Shown: positions 16,336 to 25,030, counted from the first letter of the stretch. The stretch is 51,381 nucleotides of DNA from Actinomycetes bacterium (GCA_023416315.1 JAEZIA010000219.1:1-51381); one strand, 5' to 3'. The notes: generated by a model not told the origin, from the letters alone. Program-made: numbers and translations.

Positions 16336-16355
16336 TATGTATGCAACCATACATA
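16336..16355. promoter_or_regulatory. Perfect TetR operator between TetR and thioesterase genes
   Basis: TATGTATG-CAAC-CATACATA has perfect 8-bp arms around a 4-nt spacer, in the divergent region directly next to the TetR start. AT-rich, symmetric and 20 bp long, it is a classic TetR operator and most likely serves autoregulation and control of both the molybdopterin oxidoreductase and the thioesterase. Confidence 0.7.
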
Positions 16356-16412
16356 ACCCGTCGGCGCCAGAGCCCGGGCGGCAGTTTCTCGTGAGTGCTG
16401 TGGAGCGGTACC

Positions 16413-17204
16413 GTGCCGCGGGTGTCGTACTTCAGCCGGGTCGCGGAGCATTCGTACCGGGCCAATGAGCCCGCCGGTGGTTCGTGGAACCAGGACGAAC
16501 AGCACATCGCCCCGTCGTTCGGGCTGCTCACCCATGCCATCGAGCGCGATCGGGACGCCCGCGGCAGCCAACATTTGGTGATCGCGCGGCTGAGCTTCGA
16601 CATCCTCGGCACCGTGCCCAACGATGTCATCGTCGACGTCGACGTGCGGGTGCTGCGGCCGGGGCGCACGATCGAACTGGTCGAGGCCACCTTGACCTAT
16701 CAGGGTCGGGGAGTGGTCCTCGCCCGGGCGTGGCTGATGAAGGAGTACGACACCTCGGCACTGCGCGGCAGCGCGTTGGCGCCGATTCCGCCGGTGGCCG
16801 AGATGCCGGACTGGAATCCGAGCCAGCTGTGGCCGGGCCACTACATCGCCTCGGCGCAGGTACGCCGGGCGTACGTCGAACCAGGTCGGGCGGCCTACTG
16901 GGTTCGCACCGCGGTGCCGTTGCTCGACGAGCCGGTGAGCTCACTGGCCCGTGCGACGGTCTTGCTCGATATCGCCAACGGCATGGCGGTCCGGTTGGAC
17001 CCGGCCGAGGTGGCGTTCCCCAACCTCGACCTGACGGCGCACTTCTTCACCGAGCCCACCGGCGATTGGGTGGGCTTCGACACCGCGGTGTCGGTCGGTC
17101 CCAGCGGAATCGGGCTGACGCACAGCATCATTCACGACGAAAGCGGACCGGTCGGGGTGGTCTCACAGATCCAGACCGTCCGTCCCGGCGCCGGCATCGG
17201 GTGA
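16413..17204 (+). CDS. Thioesterase-family (double hotdog, TesB-like) protein
   Basis: 263-aa protein with two hotdog-like halves: N-terminal HIAPSFGLLTHAIERDR..LVIARLSFDILGTVP and VLRPGRTIELVEATLTYQGR, then a C-terminal half with DLTAHFFTEPTGDWVGFDTAVSVGPSGIGLTHSIIHDE. This matches the acyl-CoA thioesterase-like family of mycobacteria, which hydrolyse acyl-CoA thioesters. The catalytic Asp-Thr-Gln set of TesB is not obvious, so activity is uncertain. I chose the GTG at 16413 because GGAG lies 7 nt before it; GTG codons at 16395 and 16422 are alternatives. It is divergent from the TetR at 15766-16332 and shares its operator. Confidence 0.75.
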   Translation: MPRVSYFSRVAEHSYRANEPAGGSWNQDEQHIAPSFGLLTHAIERDRDARGSQHLVIARLSFDILGTVPNDVIVDVDVRVLRPGRTIELVEATLTYQGRGVVLARAWLMKEYDTSALRGSALAPIPPVAEMPDWNPSQLWPGHYIASAQVRRAYVEPGRAAYWVRTAVPLLDEPVSSLARATVLLDIANGMAVRLDPAEVAFPNLDLTAHFFTEPTGDWVGFDTAVSVGPSGIGLTHSIIHDESGPVGVVSQIQTVRPGAGIG

Positions 17205-17208
17205 GCCG

Positions 17209-17273
17209 GCATCGACTCTGCGCCCAGCGTGTGGCTGAGGGCGCCGAGGGCGCGCTCACCGCAGAGTCGATGC
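17209..17273. repeat. Intergenic inverted repeat at convergent gene ends
   Basis: GCATCGACTCTGCG (17209-17222) and its exact reverse complement (17260-17273) are separated by 37 nt. A third, diverged copy of the right arm, CGCAGACTCGA, follows at 17280-17290. The element fills the gap between the thioesterase stop and the convergent PaaI-type gene stop, so it may act as a bidirectional terminator. Confidence 0.6.
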
Positions 17274-17293
17274 GCTCAGCGCAGACTCGAGCC

Positions 17294-17677
17294 TCAGACC
17301 GCGGCGAAGTTGATCGTGCTGGTGGCGGCCAACTCGTTGTCGTCACCGCGGTGGATGTCGACCTGCACCACCACCGAACGCTTGCCGGTGCGCAGGATCT
17401 TGGCGACCGCGCGGGCCGGGCCGACCTTGATCGGCCGCAGATAGCGGACGAAGAGGTCGGTGGTCGCGATGCCGAACCCGAACGGGGTGGCCGTCGACGC
17501 CAGCTGCCCCGCGGCCACGTCGGCCATCGTCGCGATCAGCCCGCCCTGCAGTCCGCCCGCGGTGTTGACGGTGCGCTCGTCCACCGGCATCTCCATGACG
17601 ACCGTGTCGTCTGTCGACTCGACGACCTGCAGGCCGAGCTGGTCGAACAACTCCCGAAGCGAACGCGGTGCGGTCAT
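17294..17677 (-). CDS. PaaI-type hotdog thioesterase
   Basis: 127-aa single hotdog domain. The core motif NTAGGLQGGLIATMADVAAG corresponds to the 'HGG..xxLxDxxxG' signature of PaaI/4HBT thioesterases, with Gln in place of the usual His but the downstream Asp kept. The second half has TTDLFVRYLRPIKVGPARAVAKILRTGKRSVVVQVDI. Expected role: hydrolysis of small acyl- or aryl-CoA thioesters; the His-to-Gln change may alter activity. It starts 11 nt after the fusA2 stop on the same strand, so it is probably co-transcribed with fusA2. Confidence 0.85.
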   Translation of the reverse strand: MTAPRSLRELFDQLGLQVVESTDDTVVMEMPVDERTVNTAGGLQGGLIATMADVAAGQLASTATPFGFGIATTDLFVRYLRPIKVGPARAVAKILRTGKRSVVVQVDIHRGDDNELAATSTINFAAV

Positions 17678-17688
17678 GGAGAATGACG

Positions 17689-19824
17689 TTACCGCGTGTC
17701 GGCCTGCACCTTCGCGGCGGCGGCTTCCGGCATCGGCTCGTAGCGGGCGAAGGACCGGGTGAACGACGCGGCCCCGTGGGTCAGGCTGCGCATATCGATG
17801 GCGTACCGGCTCAGTTCGACTTGCGGCACCTCCGCACGGACCAGGGTGTGGTTCTCCCAGGCTTGCTCGGTGCCCAGGACTCGGCCGCGGCGGCCGGACA
17901 GATCGCCCATCACCGCGCCGACGAGATCGTCAGGCACGTCGATCGTGACCTCGTCGACCGGCTCGAGCAGGTCGATCCGCGTCTGGGTGGCGGCCTCGCG
18001 CAAGGCCAGCCCACCGGCCATCTGGAAGGCCATGTCCGAGGAGTCGACGCTGTGCGCCTTCCCGTCGACGAGCGTCACCCGAATATCCACCACGGGATAA
18101 CCGGTGTGTACGCCGCGCTCCATCTGGGCGCGCACGCCCTTCTCCACGCTCGGGATGAACTGCCGCGGCACCGCTCCGCCGACGACCTTGTCGACGAACT
18201 CGAACCCGGCACCGCCGGGCAACGGCTCCACCTCGATATCGCACACCGCGTACTGACCGTGCCCGCCGGACTGCTTGACGTGCCTGCCGTGCCCCTTGGC
18301 GGGGCCGGCAAACGTCTCGCGCAACGGGATCCGCACCTCGACGGTGTCGACGTTGACGCCGTAGCGGTTGGCCAGCGCCTCGAGGACCACCGCCGAATGC
18401 GCCTCGCCCATGCACCACAACACGATCTGGTGGGTTTCCGGATTCTGCTCGATGCGCAGCGTCGGATCTTCGGCCGCCAGCCGCGCCAACCCCACCGCCA
18501 GCTTGTCCTCATCGGTCTTGGCCCTCGCCGCAATCGCTATCGGCAGCAACGGTTCCGGCATGGTCCACGGTTTGAGCAACAACGGATCAGCCTTGTCCGA
18601 CAAGGTGTCTCCGGTCTCGGCACGGGTCAGCCGACCGATCGCGCAGATATCGCCTGCCACCACCTGGGTGGCTGGCCGCTGCTGCTTGCCCAGCGGGAAC
18701 GACAATGTGCCTATGCGCTCGTCCTCGTCATGGTCGGCATGCGTGTTCGCCTCGAAGAAGGCCGAAAAATGGCCCGACACATGCACTGTCGTGTCGGGCC
18801 TGATGGTGCCGGAGAACACCCGGACCAGGCTGACCCTCCCGACGTAGGGGTCCGACGTCGTCTTGACCACTTCGGCCAGCAGCGGCCCGTCCGGATCGCA
18901 GGACAACCCCGTGCGGGGGACGCCATGTGGGTTGTACACCTCGGGCAGAACATGTTCGGGCGGCGACGGGAAGCCGCGGGCCGCGACCTCGAGCAGCTCA
19001 TAGGTGCCTACCCCGGTTCCGCTGCACACCGGGATGACCGGGAAGAACGATCCGCGCGCGACGGCCTTCTCCAGGTCGGCGATCAGCCCCGCCTCGTCGA
19101 TCACTTCGCCACCCAGGTAGCGCTCCATCAGCGACTCGTCCTCGGACTCCTCGATGATGCCCTCGATGAGCGTGCCGCGATGCTCCTCGATCCGGTCGGC
19201 GTAGGCGTCGTCGGGTGGGTGGACCGCGCGGGTGCCGCCGGAGTAGTCGTACTGGCTGCCCGAGAGCAGTCCGACCAGACCCTTCTCGGTCGGTAGATAG
19301 AGCGGAAGTACCTTCTCGCCGAACGCATCCTGCGCTGCGCGAAGGGCTGTGTCGTAGTTGGCGCGGGCGTGATCGAGCTTGGTGATCGCCACCGCGCGCG
19401 GCATGCCGACGGCATCACATTCATGCCACAGCGCCTTGGTGGCTTCGTCGATGCCCTCGTTGGCGGCGATCACGAACAACGCACACTCGGCGGCGCGCAG
19501 GCCGGCCCGCAGTTCGCCGACGAAGTCGGCGTAGCCGGGCGTGTCGATGACGTTGACCTTGATGCCCTCGTGGGGGATCGGCGCCAGCGCGAGACCCACC
19601 GAGCGCTGTTGACGGATCGCCGCCTCGTCGAAGTCGCACACCGTGGTGCCGTCGACGACCGAACCCGCTCGCGACAGCAGCCCGGAGGCCACCAGAAGGC
19701 TTTCGACGAGAGTGGTCTTGCCCGCGCCGGACGGCCCGACGAGCACGACGTTGCGGATGGCGGCCGGACTGTCCGCGACGGGCGCGGAGCGGGCGGCCTG
19801 GGAAGTGTTCGTCTTGTCAGCCAT
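17689..19824 (-). CDS. fusA2: Elongation factor G-like GTPase (FusA2/EF-G2)
   Basis: 711-aa translational GTPase, close in length to M. tuberculosis Rv0120c (714 aa). G1 is GPSGAGKTTLVE, the switch region has RQQRSVGLALAPI, G3 is DTPGYADF, and G4 is TKLD rather than the canonical NKxD. EF-G domains II-V follow, ending with GRRGRVLGTEQAWENHTLVRAEVP. The degenerate G4 and switch I support the paralogue EF-G2 rather than the essential FusA1; it has been reported as ribosome-stimulated GTPase-deficient or regulatory in mycobacteria. AGGAGG is 8 nt before the ATG at 19824, which decides this start over longer alternatives. The PaaI gene follows. Confidence 0.92.
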   Translation of the reverse strand: MADKTNTSQAARSAPVADSPAAIRNVVLVGPSGAGKTTLVESLLVASGLLSRAGSVVDGTTVCDFDEAAIRQQRSVGLALAPIPHEGIKVNVIDTPGYADFVGELRAGLRAAECALFVIAANEGIDEATKALWHECDAVGMPRAVAITKLDHARANYDTALRAAQDAFGEKVLPLYLPTEKGLVGLLSGSQYDYSGGTRAVHPPDDAYADRIEEHRGTLIEGIIEESEDESLMERYLGGEVIDEAGLIADLEKAVARGSFFPVIPVCSGTGVGTYELLEVAARGFPSPPEHVLPEVYNPHGVPRTGLSCDPDGPLLAEVVKTTSDPYVGRVSLVRVFSGTIRPDTTVHVSGHFSAFFEANTHADHDEDERIGTLSFPLGKQQRPATQVVAGDICAIGRLTRAETGDTLSDKADPLLLKPWTMPEPLLPIAIAARAKTDEDKLAVGLARLAAEDPTLRIEQNPETHQIVLWCMGEAHSAVVLEALANRYGVNVDTVEVRIPLRETFAGPAKGHGRHVKQSGGHGQYAVCDIEVEPLPGGAGFEFVDKVVGGAVPRQFIPSVEKGVRAQMERGVHTGYPVVDIRVTLVDGKAHSVDSSDMAFQMAGGLALREAATQTRIDLLEPVDEVTIDVPDDLVGAVMGDLSGRRGRVLGTEQAWENHTLVRAEVPQVELSRYAIDMRSLTHGAASFTRSFARYEPMPEAAAAKVQADTR

Positions 19825-20028
19825 GACGGTCCTCCTGTGTCTCCCACCATTCACCCGATTGCGGCTCGGGCACAAGGGATCGGCGGATTTCGGGGGCCGG
19901 CGTCCCTTACCGGCCAGGTAATCGACCACGATCCGTGCGAGCGACACGATCACGGGATGAACACCGCGGAGCTAGCCGACCTCGTCGACGACCGGGGGTG
20001 GCCGGTCGGACAAGTCACGCAGTTGAGG

Positions 20029-21504
20029 TCAGGATGTCGGAGTCGACATCCGGGTGGGCTCGCTGCGACCACGCAATACCTCGGCGGCGTACTCGCTCCA
20101 GTGCGTGCGCTCGGTGGCATCGGCGTTCCACAGGGCGACATTCGAGCACAGGGCCCGCTGCGAGGTGTCCTTGGCCCGATCGGCAAGGCGCGCAGCCTCG
20201 TTGACCGCATCGCCGATCACGGTGTACTCGTAGCGGTGTTCGGCGCCGATGTTTCCGGCAAACACCGGCCCGGCGGACACTCCGATGCCGAAGTCCACCA
20301 CGGGCAGTCGGCGCAGCGCGACGGTCAGTGCTCGGGCGGTCGCCAGCGCGTCGGAGGCCGAATGTGGGCTGGGCAGCGGCGCGCCGAACACGGCGAGCAC
20401 CGCGTCACCCTGGAATTTGTTGACCAGGCCGTGGTGTTCGTCGACGGCGGCCACCACGATCTCGAAGAAGTGATTGAGCACCTCGGCCACTTCGGCAGGC
20501 GACCGGCTCTGCGCCAACTGCGTGGAACCGACGAGGTCGACGAACAGCACGGCTGCCTCGCGCACTTCGCCGGTGAGCGCACCGGGTTCGGCGATTGCGC
20601 GGCGTGCCACGTCCGCCCCGACGTGCCTGCCGAACACGTCGCGCAGCCGATCGCGTTCGGCCAGCCCGGCCACCATGCGGTTGAAACCGCTTTGCAGCCT
20701 GCCGATCTCGGAACGCTCATAAACGTCGACCGTCGTCGTGATCTGACCGCGCTCGACCCGGGCCATCGCGGCCACGACGTCGCGCACCGGATCGGAGATC
20801 GACACCGCGACGATCGCCATGCCGCGCAGTCCGACGAACACCGAGATCACCGACAGTACGATCACCGCGATCTCGATCGACGCGGTCTTCTCGATGATCC
20901 AGCCGTTGGACCGCATGATCACCACCACGGCGATGCCGATGGTCGGCAGCGCACAGGTCATCAGCCACATCAGCAGCAGCCGGGGAAGCACGCCGGGTGC
21001 GGTGTCGCGCCCGGGCGTCGACCCCATCACCGCGGCCGTGATCGGACGGATCGACCGTTGAACGAACAGCAGCGCCGCCCCAGCGGAAGTGGTGACACCC
21101 AGCAGCACCGACATCCCGATCAAGGCGACGGCGACCCAACCGCCGTCGCGGTTGAGCACAATCAGCACGGCGCCGCTGACCGCCCAGATCGTCGCCATCA
21201 GGGCCGACTGGTGGCGCAAGAACCGCTCCACGAACACCAGGTCGCGCGGCGATGGCGGCTGTCCGGTCGTGTACCAGCGCAGCTTGTGGTCGACCACCAC
21301 GACGGCGTAGCCGACGGCGGCGCCCACGCCGAGTACCGAGAGCGCGATCGCGGCGATCAGGGTGTCGGTCGCGAACACGGTGTCGGCCCGGTCGACGAAA
21401 TCCTGGCGTAGCGGCAGCACCAGCGCGGTGATCTCGACGGCCGCCAGAACCTGGGCGAGCACCAGGGCGGCGGCGTAGCGAACCTTGAGTCTGCTCGCCG
21501 TCAT
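20029..21504 (-). CDS. Membrane-bound class III adenylate cyclase with HAMP domain
   Basis: 491 aa. About six membrane helices lie between residues 10 and 235, a HAMP linker at about 228-285 (SDPVRDVVAAMARVERGQ...SEIGRLQSGFNRM), and the cyclase domain from about 315. Catalytic residues are complete: metal Asp323 (FVDLVGST) and Asp367 (KFQGDAVLAVFGAP), adenine-binding Lys363 and Asp432, transition-state Asn435 and Arg439 (GDAVNEAARL). The Lys/Asp pair predicts ATP rather than GTP as substrate. This is the architecture of the M. tuberculosis Rv1318c-Rv1320c/Rv3645 group. Product: cAMP at the inner membrane face. It is a single gene, divergent from the LLM gene at 21600. Confidence 0.93.
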   Translation of the reverse strand: MTASRLKVRYAAALVLAQVLAAVEITALVLPLRQDFVDRADTVFATDTLIAAIALSVLGVGAAVGYAVVVVDHKLRWYTTGQPPSPRDLVFVERFLRHQSALMATIWAVSGAVLIVLNRDGGWVAVALIGMSVLLGVTTSAGAALLFVQRSIRPITAAVMGSTPGRDTAPGVLPRLLLMWLMTCALPTIGIAVVVIMRSNGWIIEKTASIEIAVIVLSVISVFVGLRGMAIVAVSISDPVRDVVAAMARVERGQITTTVDVYERSEIGRLQSGFNRMVAGLAERDRLRDVFGRHVGADVARRAIAEPGALTGEVREAAVLFVDLVGSTQLAQSRSPAEVAEVLNHFFEIVVAAVDEHHGLVNKFQGDAVLAVFGAPLPSPHSASDALATARALTVALRRLPVVDFGIGVSAGPVFAGNIGAEHRYEYTVIGDAVNEAARLADRAKDTSQRALCSNVALWNADATERTHWSEYAAEVLRGRSEPTRMSTPTS

Positions 21505-21539
21505 GGCCCTGACGGTACTGGGCGACCGCGCAGAATCAC

Positions 21540-21558
21540 GCTCTCCGAAACTGAGAGC
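21540..21558. promoter_or_regulatory. Small palindrome in the cyclase/LLM divergent region
   Basis: GCTCTC-(7 nt)-GAGAGC, nested inside a wider GTACTG...CAGTAC pair, lies in the 95 bp region between the divergent adenylate cyclase and LLM genes. It might be an operator; the arms are short and no regulator is adjacent. Confidence 0.3.
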
Positions 21559-21599
21559 AGTACTTCCGAAGGTGCCCGCCGCTGCGTAACATCCGCGCT

Positions 21600-22442
21600 G
21601 TGAAGTTCGGGATACCGCTGGGTGGCGTGCACCCCGGCCTATGGCGTGAGCTGACGGTGCGGGCCGAGGAGCTGGGCTATGAGTCGGTCTGGCTGCCCGA
21701 GCACCTGGTGCTGCCCGCGCAGATGTCCGGCAGCCCGCACCACGGCGACAGTCACCCGCCCATCCCGCCGCAGACCCCGATGTTCGACGCGATCGCGTAC
21801 CTGTCGTATCTGGCAGGCCAGACCAGCACGATCCGGCTCGGCACCTACGTCTACAACATCGGGTTGCGCCATCCGTTCGTCAGCGCGCGCGCCGCCGCGA
21901 CGCTGGACATCGTCTCGGGTGGTCGGTTCGACTTCGGGATCGGTGCAAGTTGGCTCCGCGAGGAGTGGGACGCCGCCGGATTGGACTTCGATACCCGCGG
22001 CGCCCGCGTCGACGAGGCGCTCGAGGTGTGCCGCGCCCTGTGGGCCGAGCCGACGATCGAACACCACGGCCGGTTCTTTGACTTCGATGCCGTCGCGTTC
22101 GAACCCAAGCCGGTCCAGGAGGGCGGGCCGCCGATCCACGTCGGTGGTGACGGGTTGCCCGCGCTGCGGCGCGTCGCGAGGTTCGGCTCCGGCTGGATTC
22201 CGATGAATCACACCCTCGAGCAGATCCCCGGTTCGGTGCAGAAACTCGCGGCGCTGTGGGCCGATCAAGGCCGGACAGGCACGCCTGAGGTCACCACGTC
22301 GGCGCCAGCCGAGTCGCCCGACGATGTGCAGCGCGCCGCCGAGGCAGGCATCGACCGGCTGATCGTGATGCCGTGGCGGCGCACCCGCGAAGCTCTCGAC
22401 GGGGTCGCCCGCTTCGCCGACGACGTGCTGACCCGGAGCTGA
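21600..22442 (+). CDS. LLM-class oxidoreductase, probably F420-dependent
   Basis: 280-aa luciferase-like TIM-barrel enzyme. Markers: KFGIPLGGVHPGLWRELTVRAEELGYESVWLPEHLVLP at the N-terminus, TIRLGTYVYNIGLRHPFVSARAAATLDIVSGGRFDFGIGASWLREEW in the middle, and the cofactor-phosphate region PPIHVGGDGLPALRRVARFGSGWIP. This pattern is the TIGR03619-like mycobacterial F420 group. It probably oxidises or reduces a small hydrophobic substrate; none can be named. The next gene, an SDR, starts 3 nt after its stop, so the two form an operon and may perform sequential redox steps. Confidence 0.87.
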   Translation: MKFGIPLGGVHPGLWRELTVRAEELGYESVWLPEHLVLPAQMSGSPHHGDSHPPIPPQTPMFDAIAYLSYLAGQTSTIRLGTYVYNIGLRHPFVSARAAATLDIVSGGRFDFGIGASWLREEWDAAGLDFDTRGARVDEALEVCRALWAEPTIEHHGRFFDFDAVAFEPKPVQEGGPPIHVGGDGLPALRRVARFGSGWIPMNHTLEQIPGSVQKLAALWADQGRTGTPEVTTSAPAESPDDVQRAAEAGIDRLIVMPWRRTREALDGVARFADDVLTRS

Positions 22443-22445
22443 CCG

Positions 22446-23246
22446 GTGGCGATCGCGCCGTCGGACATCCTGCTCACCGGCCGGGTGGCGGTCGTCACCG
22501 GCGGCGGCGCCGGCATCGGCCGGGGAATCGCCGACGGCTTGGCGCGCTTCGGGGCGAAGGTCGCGATCTGGGAGCGCGACCCCGACAGCTGCGCGGCGAC
22601 GGCCGACGAGCTCGGGGTGCTCGGCATCGTGGCCGACGTCCGCGATTCTGACCAGGTCGACGCCGCGCTCGACCGCACCGGCAACGAGCTCGGGACGGTG
22701 GACATCCTGGTCAACAACGCCGGTGGCGTGTTCGCCTCACCGCTGCTGGATACCAGCGAGAACGGCTGGGATGCCTTGTACAAGGCCAACCTTCGTCATG
22801 TCCTGCTGTGCACGCAGCGGGTGTCGCGCCAGCTCGTCGCCGACGGTCGGGGCGGAAGCGTCATCTCGGTGACGTCGATCGAGGGCGCGCGCGCCGCCCC
22901 CGGCTACGCGGCCTACGCCGCGGCAAAGGCGGGCGTGATCAACTACACCAGAACGGCGGCCTTCGAGCTCGCGCCGCACGGTATCCGGGTCAACGCCATC
23001 GCGCCCGATATCACCGTCACCGAGGGTCTGCTGGCGTTGTCTCCCAACGGAATGCGTCCTGCGCTCAGCCAGGCCGTCCCGCTCGGCAGGCTTGGTGACG
23101 TCGATGAAATCGCCTCGGCGGCAGTCTTTCTCGCGTCAGACATGGCACGCTACATCACCGGCCAGACCCTGCATGTCGACGGCGGAACCCAGGCCGCAGG
23201 CGGTTGGTATCACGCCGAGGGTGGCGCGCGCTTCGGCCCGGCTTAA
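22446..23246 (+). CDS. Short-chain dehydrogenase/reductase
   Basis: 266-aa classical SDR. The cofactor motif is TGGGAGIGRGIADG, then NNAGG (ILVNNAGG), catalytic Ser in VISVTSIEGA, YAAAK in GYAAYAAAKAGV, and the C-terminal ITGQTLHVDGG. The Glu following the second strand (IWERD) may favour NAD(H). The C-terminal tail GGWYHAEGGARFGPA is longer than in typical family members. The GTG start is 3 nt after the LLM stop, so it is co-transcribed. The gene ends at a strong intergenic hairpin (23277-23332) and is convergent with fadD, whose KstR operator hints that a sterol- or lipid-related role for this neighbourhood is possible. Confidence 0.9.
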   Translation: MAIAPSDILLTGRVAVVTGGGAGIGRGIADGLARFGAKVAIWERDPDSCAATADELGVLGIVADVRDSDQVDAALDRTGNELGTVDILVNNAGGVFASPLLDTSENGWDALYKANLRHVLLCTQRVSRQLVADGRGGSVISVTSIEGARAAPGYAAYAAAKAGVINYTRTAAFELAPHGIRVNAIAPDITVTEGLLALSPNGMRPALSQAVPLGRLGDVDEIASAAVFLASDMARYITGQTLHVDGGTQAAGGWYHAEGGARFGPA

Positions 23247-23276
23247 GGCAGGATCGCGTCGACGCGGTCACCAAGC

Positions 23277-23332
23277 CGAGCGTAACCCCAGGGTTGCGTT
23301 AGACGCCGAATGCAACCCTGGCGTTACGCTCG
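23277..23332. terminator. Long hairpin between convergent SDR and fadD genes
   Basis: CGAGCGTAACCCCAGGGTTGC (23277-23297) pairs with 23312-23332 over 21 bp with one mismatch; the loop is 14 nt. The hairpin lies exactly between two convergent stops and should fold in both transcripts. It lacks a T-tract, as is common for mycobacterial terminators. The motif 'GAGCGTAACgCCAGGGTTGC' looks like a recurring mycobacterial intergenic palindrome (recollection, not searched). Confidence 0.65.
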
Positions 23333-23339
23333 CGGGTGG

Positions 23340-25007
23340 TTAGGCCTGTGCGCCAAGGCTTTCCACCGCGAGCTCCTTGGCCCAGCGGTAGTCGGCCTTG
23401 CCCGCGGGGGAGCGCAGCACCTTGTCGGTACGGATGAACGCCTTGGGCAGCTTGTACTGCGCGATGTGCGCGCGGCAGGCATCGGCCAACTCGGCGTCCG
23501 TGGCGCTCTGCCCCTCGGCGAACTGCACGATCGCCACCACCTCGTTGCCCCACCGTTCGGAGGGCCGGCCGGCGACGACGACGTCGTACACGGCGGGATG
23601 GCTGGCGACTGCGCGCTCGACCTCCTCGGCGAAGATCTTCTCCCCGCCGGAGTTGATCGTCACCGAGTCTCGGCCGAGCAGTTCGATCTGGCCGTCCGGC
23701 AGGTAGCGGGCGCGGTCACCGGGCACCGACCACCGCACGCCGTCGATGGTGGGGAAGGTGCGGGCCGACTTCTCCGCGTCACCCAGGTAGCCCAGCGGGA
23801 CGTAGGCCCGTCGGGCCAGCCACCCCTCGCCATCGCCAGGCGCCAGCACGGTGCTGAAATCAGTCGAGATAATCGCGGTGTCATGCTGCGGCGTGAAGGT
23901 GGCCGCCTTCTGCTCGACGCCCTTGGCCGCCATCGTGGTCATCTGCATCCCGGTCTCCGAGGCCCCGACGGCGTCGAGCACCATCAGGTTGGGCAGCGCG
24001 GCCAGCAGCCGTTCACGCACCGTCGGCGACAGCGGTGCACCGCCGTTGGTGATCGTCACCAACCCGGACAGGTCGTAGTTGCCGGTCTCGATCTCGTCGA
24101 GCAGCGGGCGGGCGATCGCGTCCCCGACCACCGGAATGCTCAGTACGCGTTCACGTTCGGCGAGTCGCATCACCGCCGGGGCATTGAGCCGGTCGACGTC
24201 GTCGGGCAGCACCATCCACCCGCCGGTGCTGAACATGTTGAACGCCGCCCATTGGGCGGCGCCGTGCATCAGCGGCGGAATCATCAGCACCGATCGGAAC
24301 CCGGCGTTCGTCCGAGCCTGCTCGGCGAGCTCGTCGTAGGACTCCAGCGACTTCTCCGCGCCGAACGGCCGGCCGCCCATGGCCGACATGAAGATGTCGT
24401 GCTGACGCCAGAGCACGCCCTTGGGCATGCCGGTGGTGCCGCCGGTGTAGAGGATGTACAGGTCGTCGCCGCTCGGGGTGGGCATACCCTCGGCAGGCGC
24501 AGGTGTGGTGACGATGGACTCGTAATCCACCGCGCCGGGGAGCAATTCGTTGCCCGAGGCGTCGGCGACCTGGATCAGCACCCGCAGCTCGGGCAGGCGG
24601 TCGCGGATGGCGGCCACGCACGGGGCGAACTCGGCGCCGTACACCAGCGCCTTGGCCTTCGAGTCGGTGAGCAGGTAGAGGAGTTCTTCTTCGACGTAGC
24701 GGTAGTTGACGTTGAACGGCGCAACCCGGGCCTGGTACCCGGCGATCATCGCTTCCAGGTATTGGTTGCCGTTGCGCAGGTACAGCCCGATGTGGTCCTG
24801 TCCGGACTGGTGCGGTGCCAGCTGGTCACGCTCGGTGTGGCAGCCCAGGCCCTGGGCGACCAGATAGTGCGCGACCCCGTCGATGCGGGCGTCGAGCTGC
24901 GCGTAGGTCAACCTTTGACCCCGCCAGATCAGTGCCTCGTGATCCGGCAGCGTCTGGGCGACGGTTCGGAACACCGACGAAAGGTCGAAGCTGACGTCGC
25001 TGCTCAT
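23340..25007 (-). CDS. FadD-type acyl-CoA synthetase under KstR-type control
   Basis: 555-aa ANL-superfamily ligase that activates a carboxylic acid to acyl-AMP and then acyl-CoA. Motifs: P-loop YTGGTTGMPKGVLWRQ, A5 region VGASETGMQ, A7 VPGDRARYLPDG, A8 LGRDSVTINSGGEKIFAEEVE, and C-terminal RSPAGKADYRWAKE, whose first Lys is the adenylation lysine. The layout resembles the FadD17/FadD19 group acting on sterol side chains. An exact KstR consensus palindrome lies 24-43 bp upstream of the ATG, so the substrate is plausibly a cholesterol-derived acid. An insertion (CHTERDQLAPHQSGQDH) near residue 55 is notable. Monocistronic: convergent with the SDR, and separated from the upstream MFS gene by a hairpin. 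Confidence 0.9.
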   Translation of the reverse strand: MSSDVSFDLSSVFRTVAQTLPDHEALIWRGQRLTYAQLDARIDGVAHYLVAQGLGCHTERDQLAPHQSGQDHIGLYLRNGNQYLEAMIAGYQARVAPFNVNYRYVEEELLYLLTDSKAKALVYGAEFAPCVAAIRDRLPELRVLIQVADASGNELLPGAVDYESIVTTPAPAEGMPTPSGDDLYILYTGGTTGMPKGVLWRQHDIFMSAMGGRPFGAEKSLESYDELAEQARTNAGFRSVLMIPPLMHGAAQWAAFNMFSTGGWMVLPDDVDRLNAPAVMRLAERERVLSIPVVGDAIARPLLDEIETGNYDLSGLVTITNGGAPLSPTVRERLLAALPNLMVLDAVGASETGMQMTTMAAKGVEQKAATFTPQHDTAIISTDFSTVLAPGDGEGWLARRAYVPLGYLGDAEKSARTFPTIDGVRWSVPGDRARYLPDGQIELLGRDSVTINSGGEKIFAEEVERAVASHPAVYDVVVAGRPSERWGNEVVAIVQFAEGQSATDAELADACRAHIAQYKLPKAFIRTDKVLRSPAGKADYRWAKELAVESLGAQA

Positions 25008-25030
25008 GGGCGCTCCTCCGGGGGTGGCGA

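Noticed and set aside
19957..20050. Possible small plus-strand gene starting MNTAELADLVDDRGWPVGQV between fusA2 and the cyclase
   Set aside because: The frame continues only into antisense of the cyclase with shadow-like composition. No Shine-Dalgarno and no recognised family. At most a decayed N-terminus; not enough to call.
17668..21411. Very long open frames on the plus strand (542 and 680 codons) opposite fusA2 and the adenylate cyclase
   Set aside because: Both translate to Arg/His/Gly/Asp-rich, low-hydrophobic sequence with no motif, and lie antisense to genes with complete catalytic motifs. They are high-GC frame shadows.
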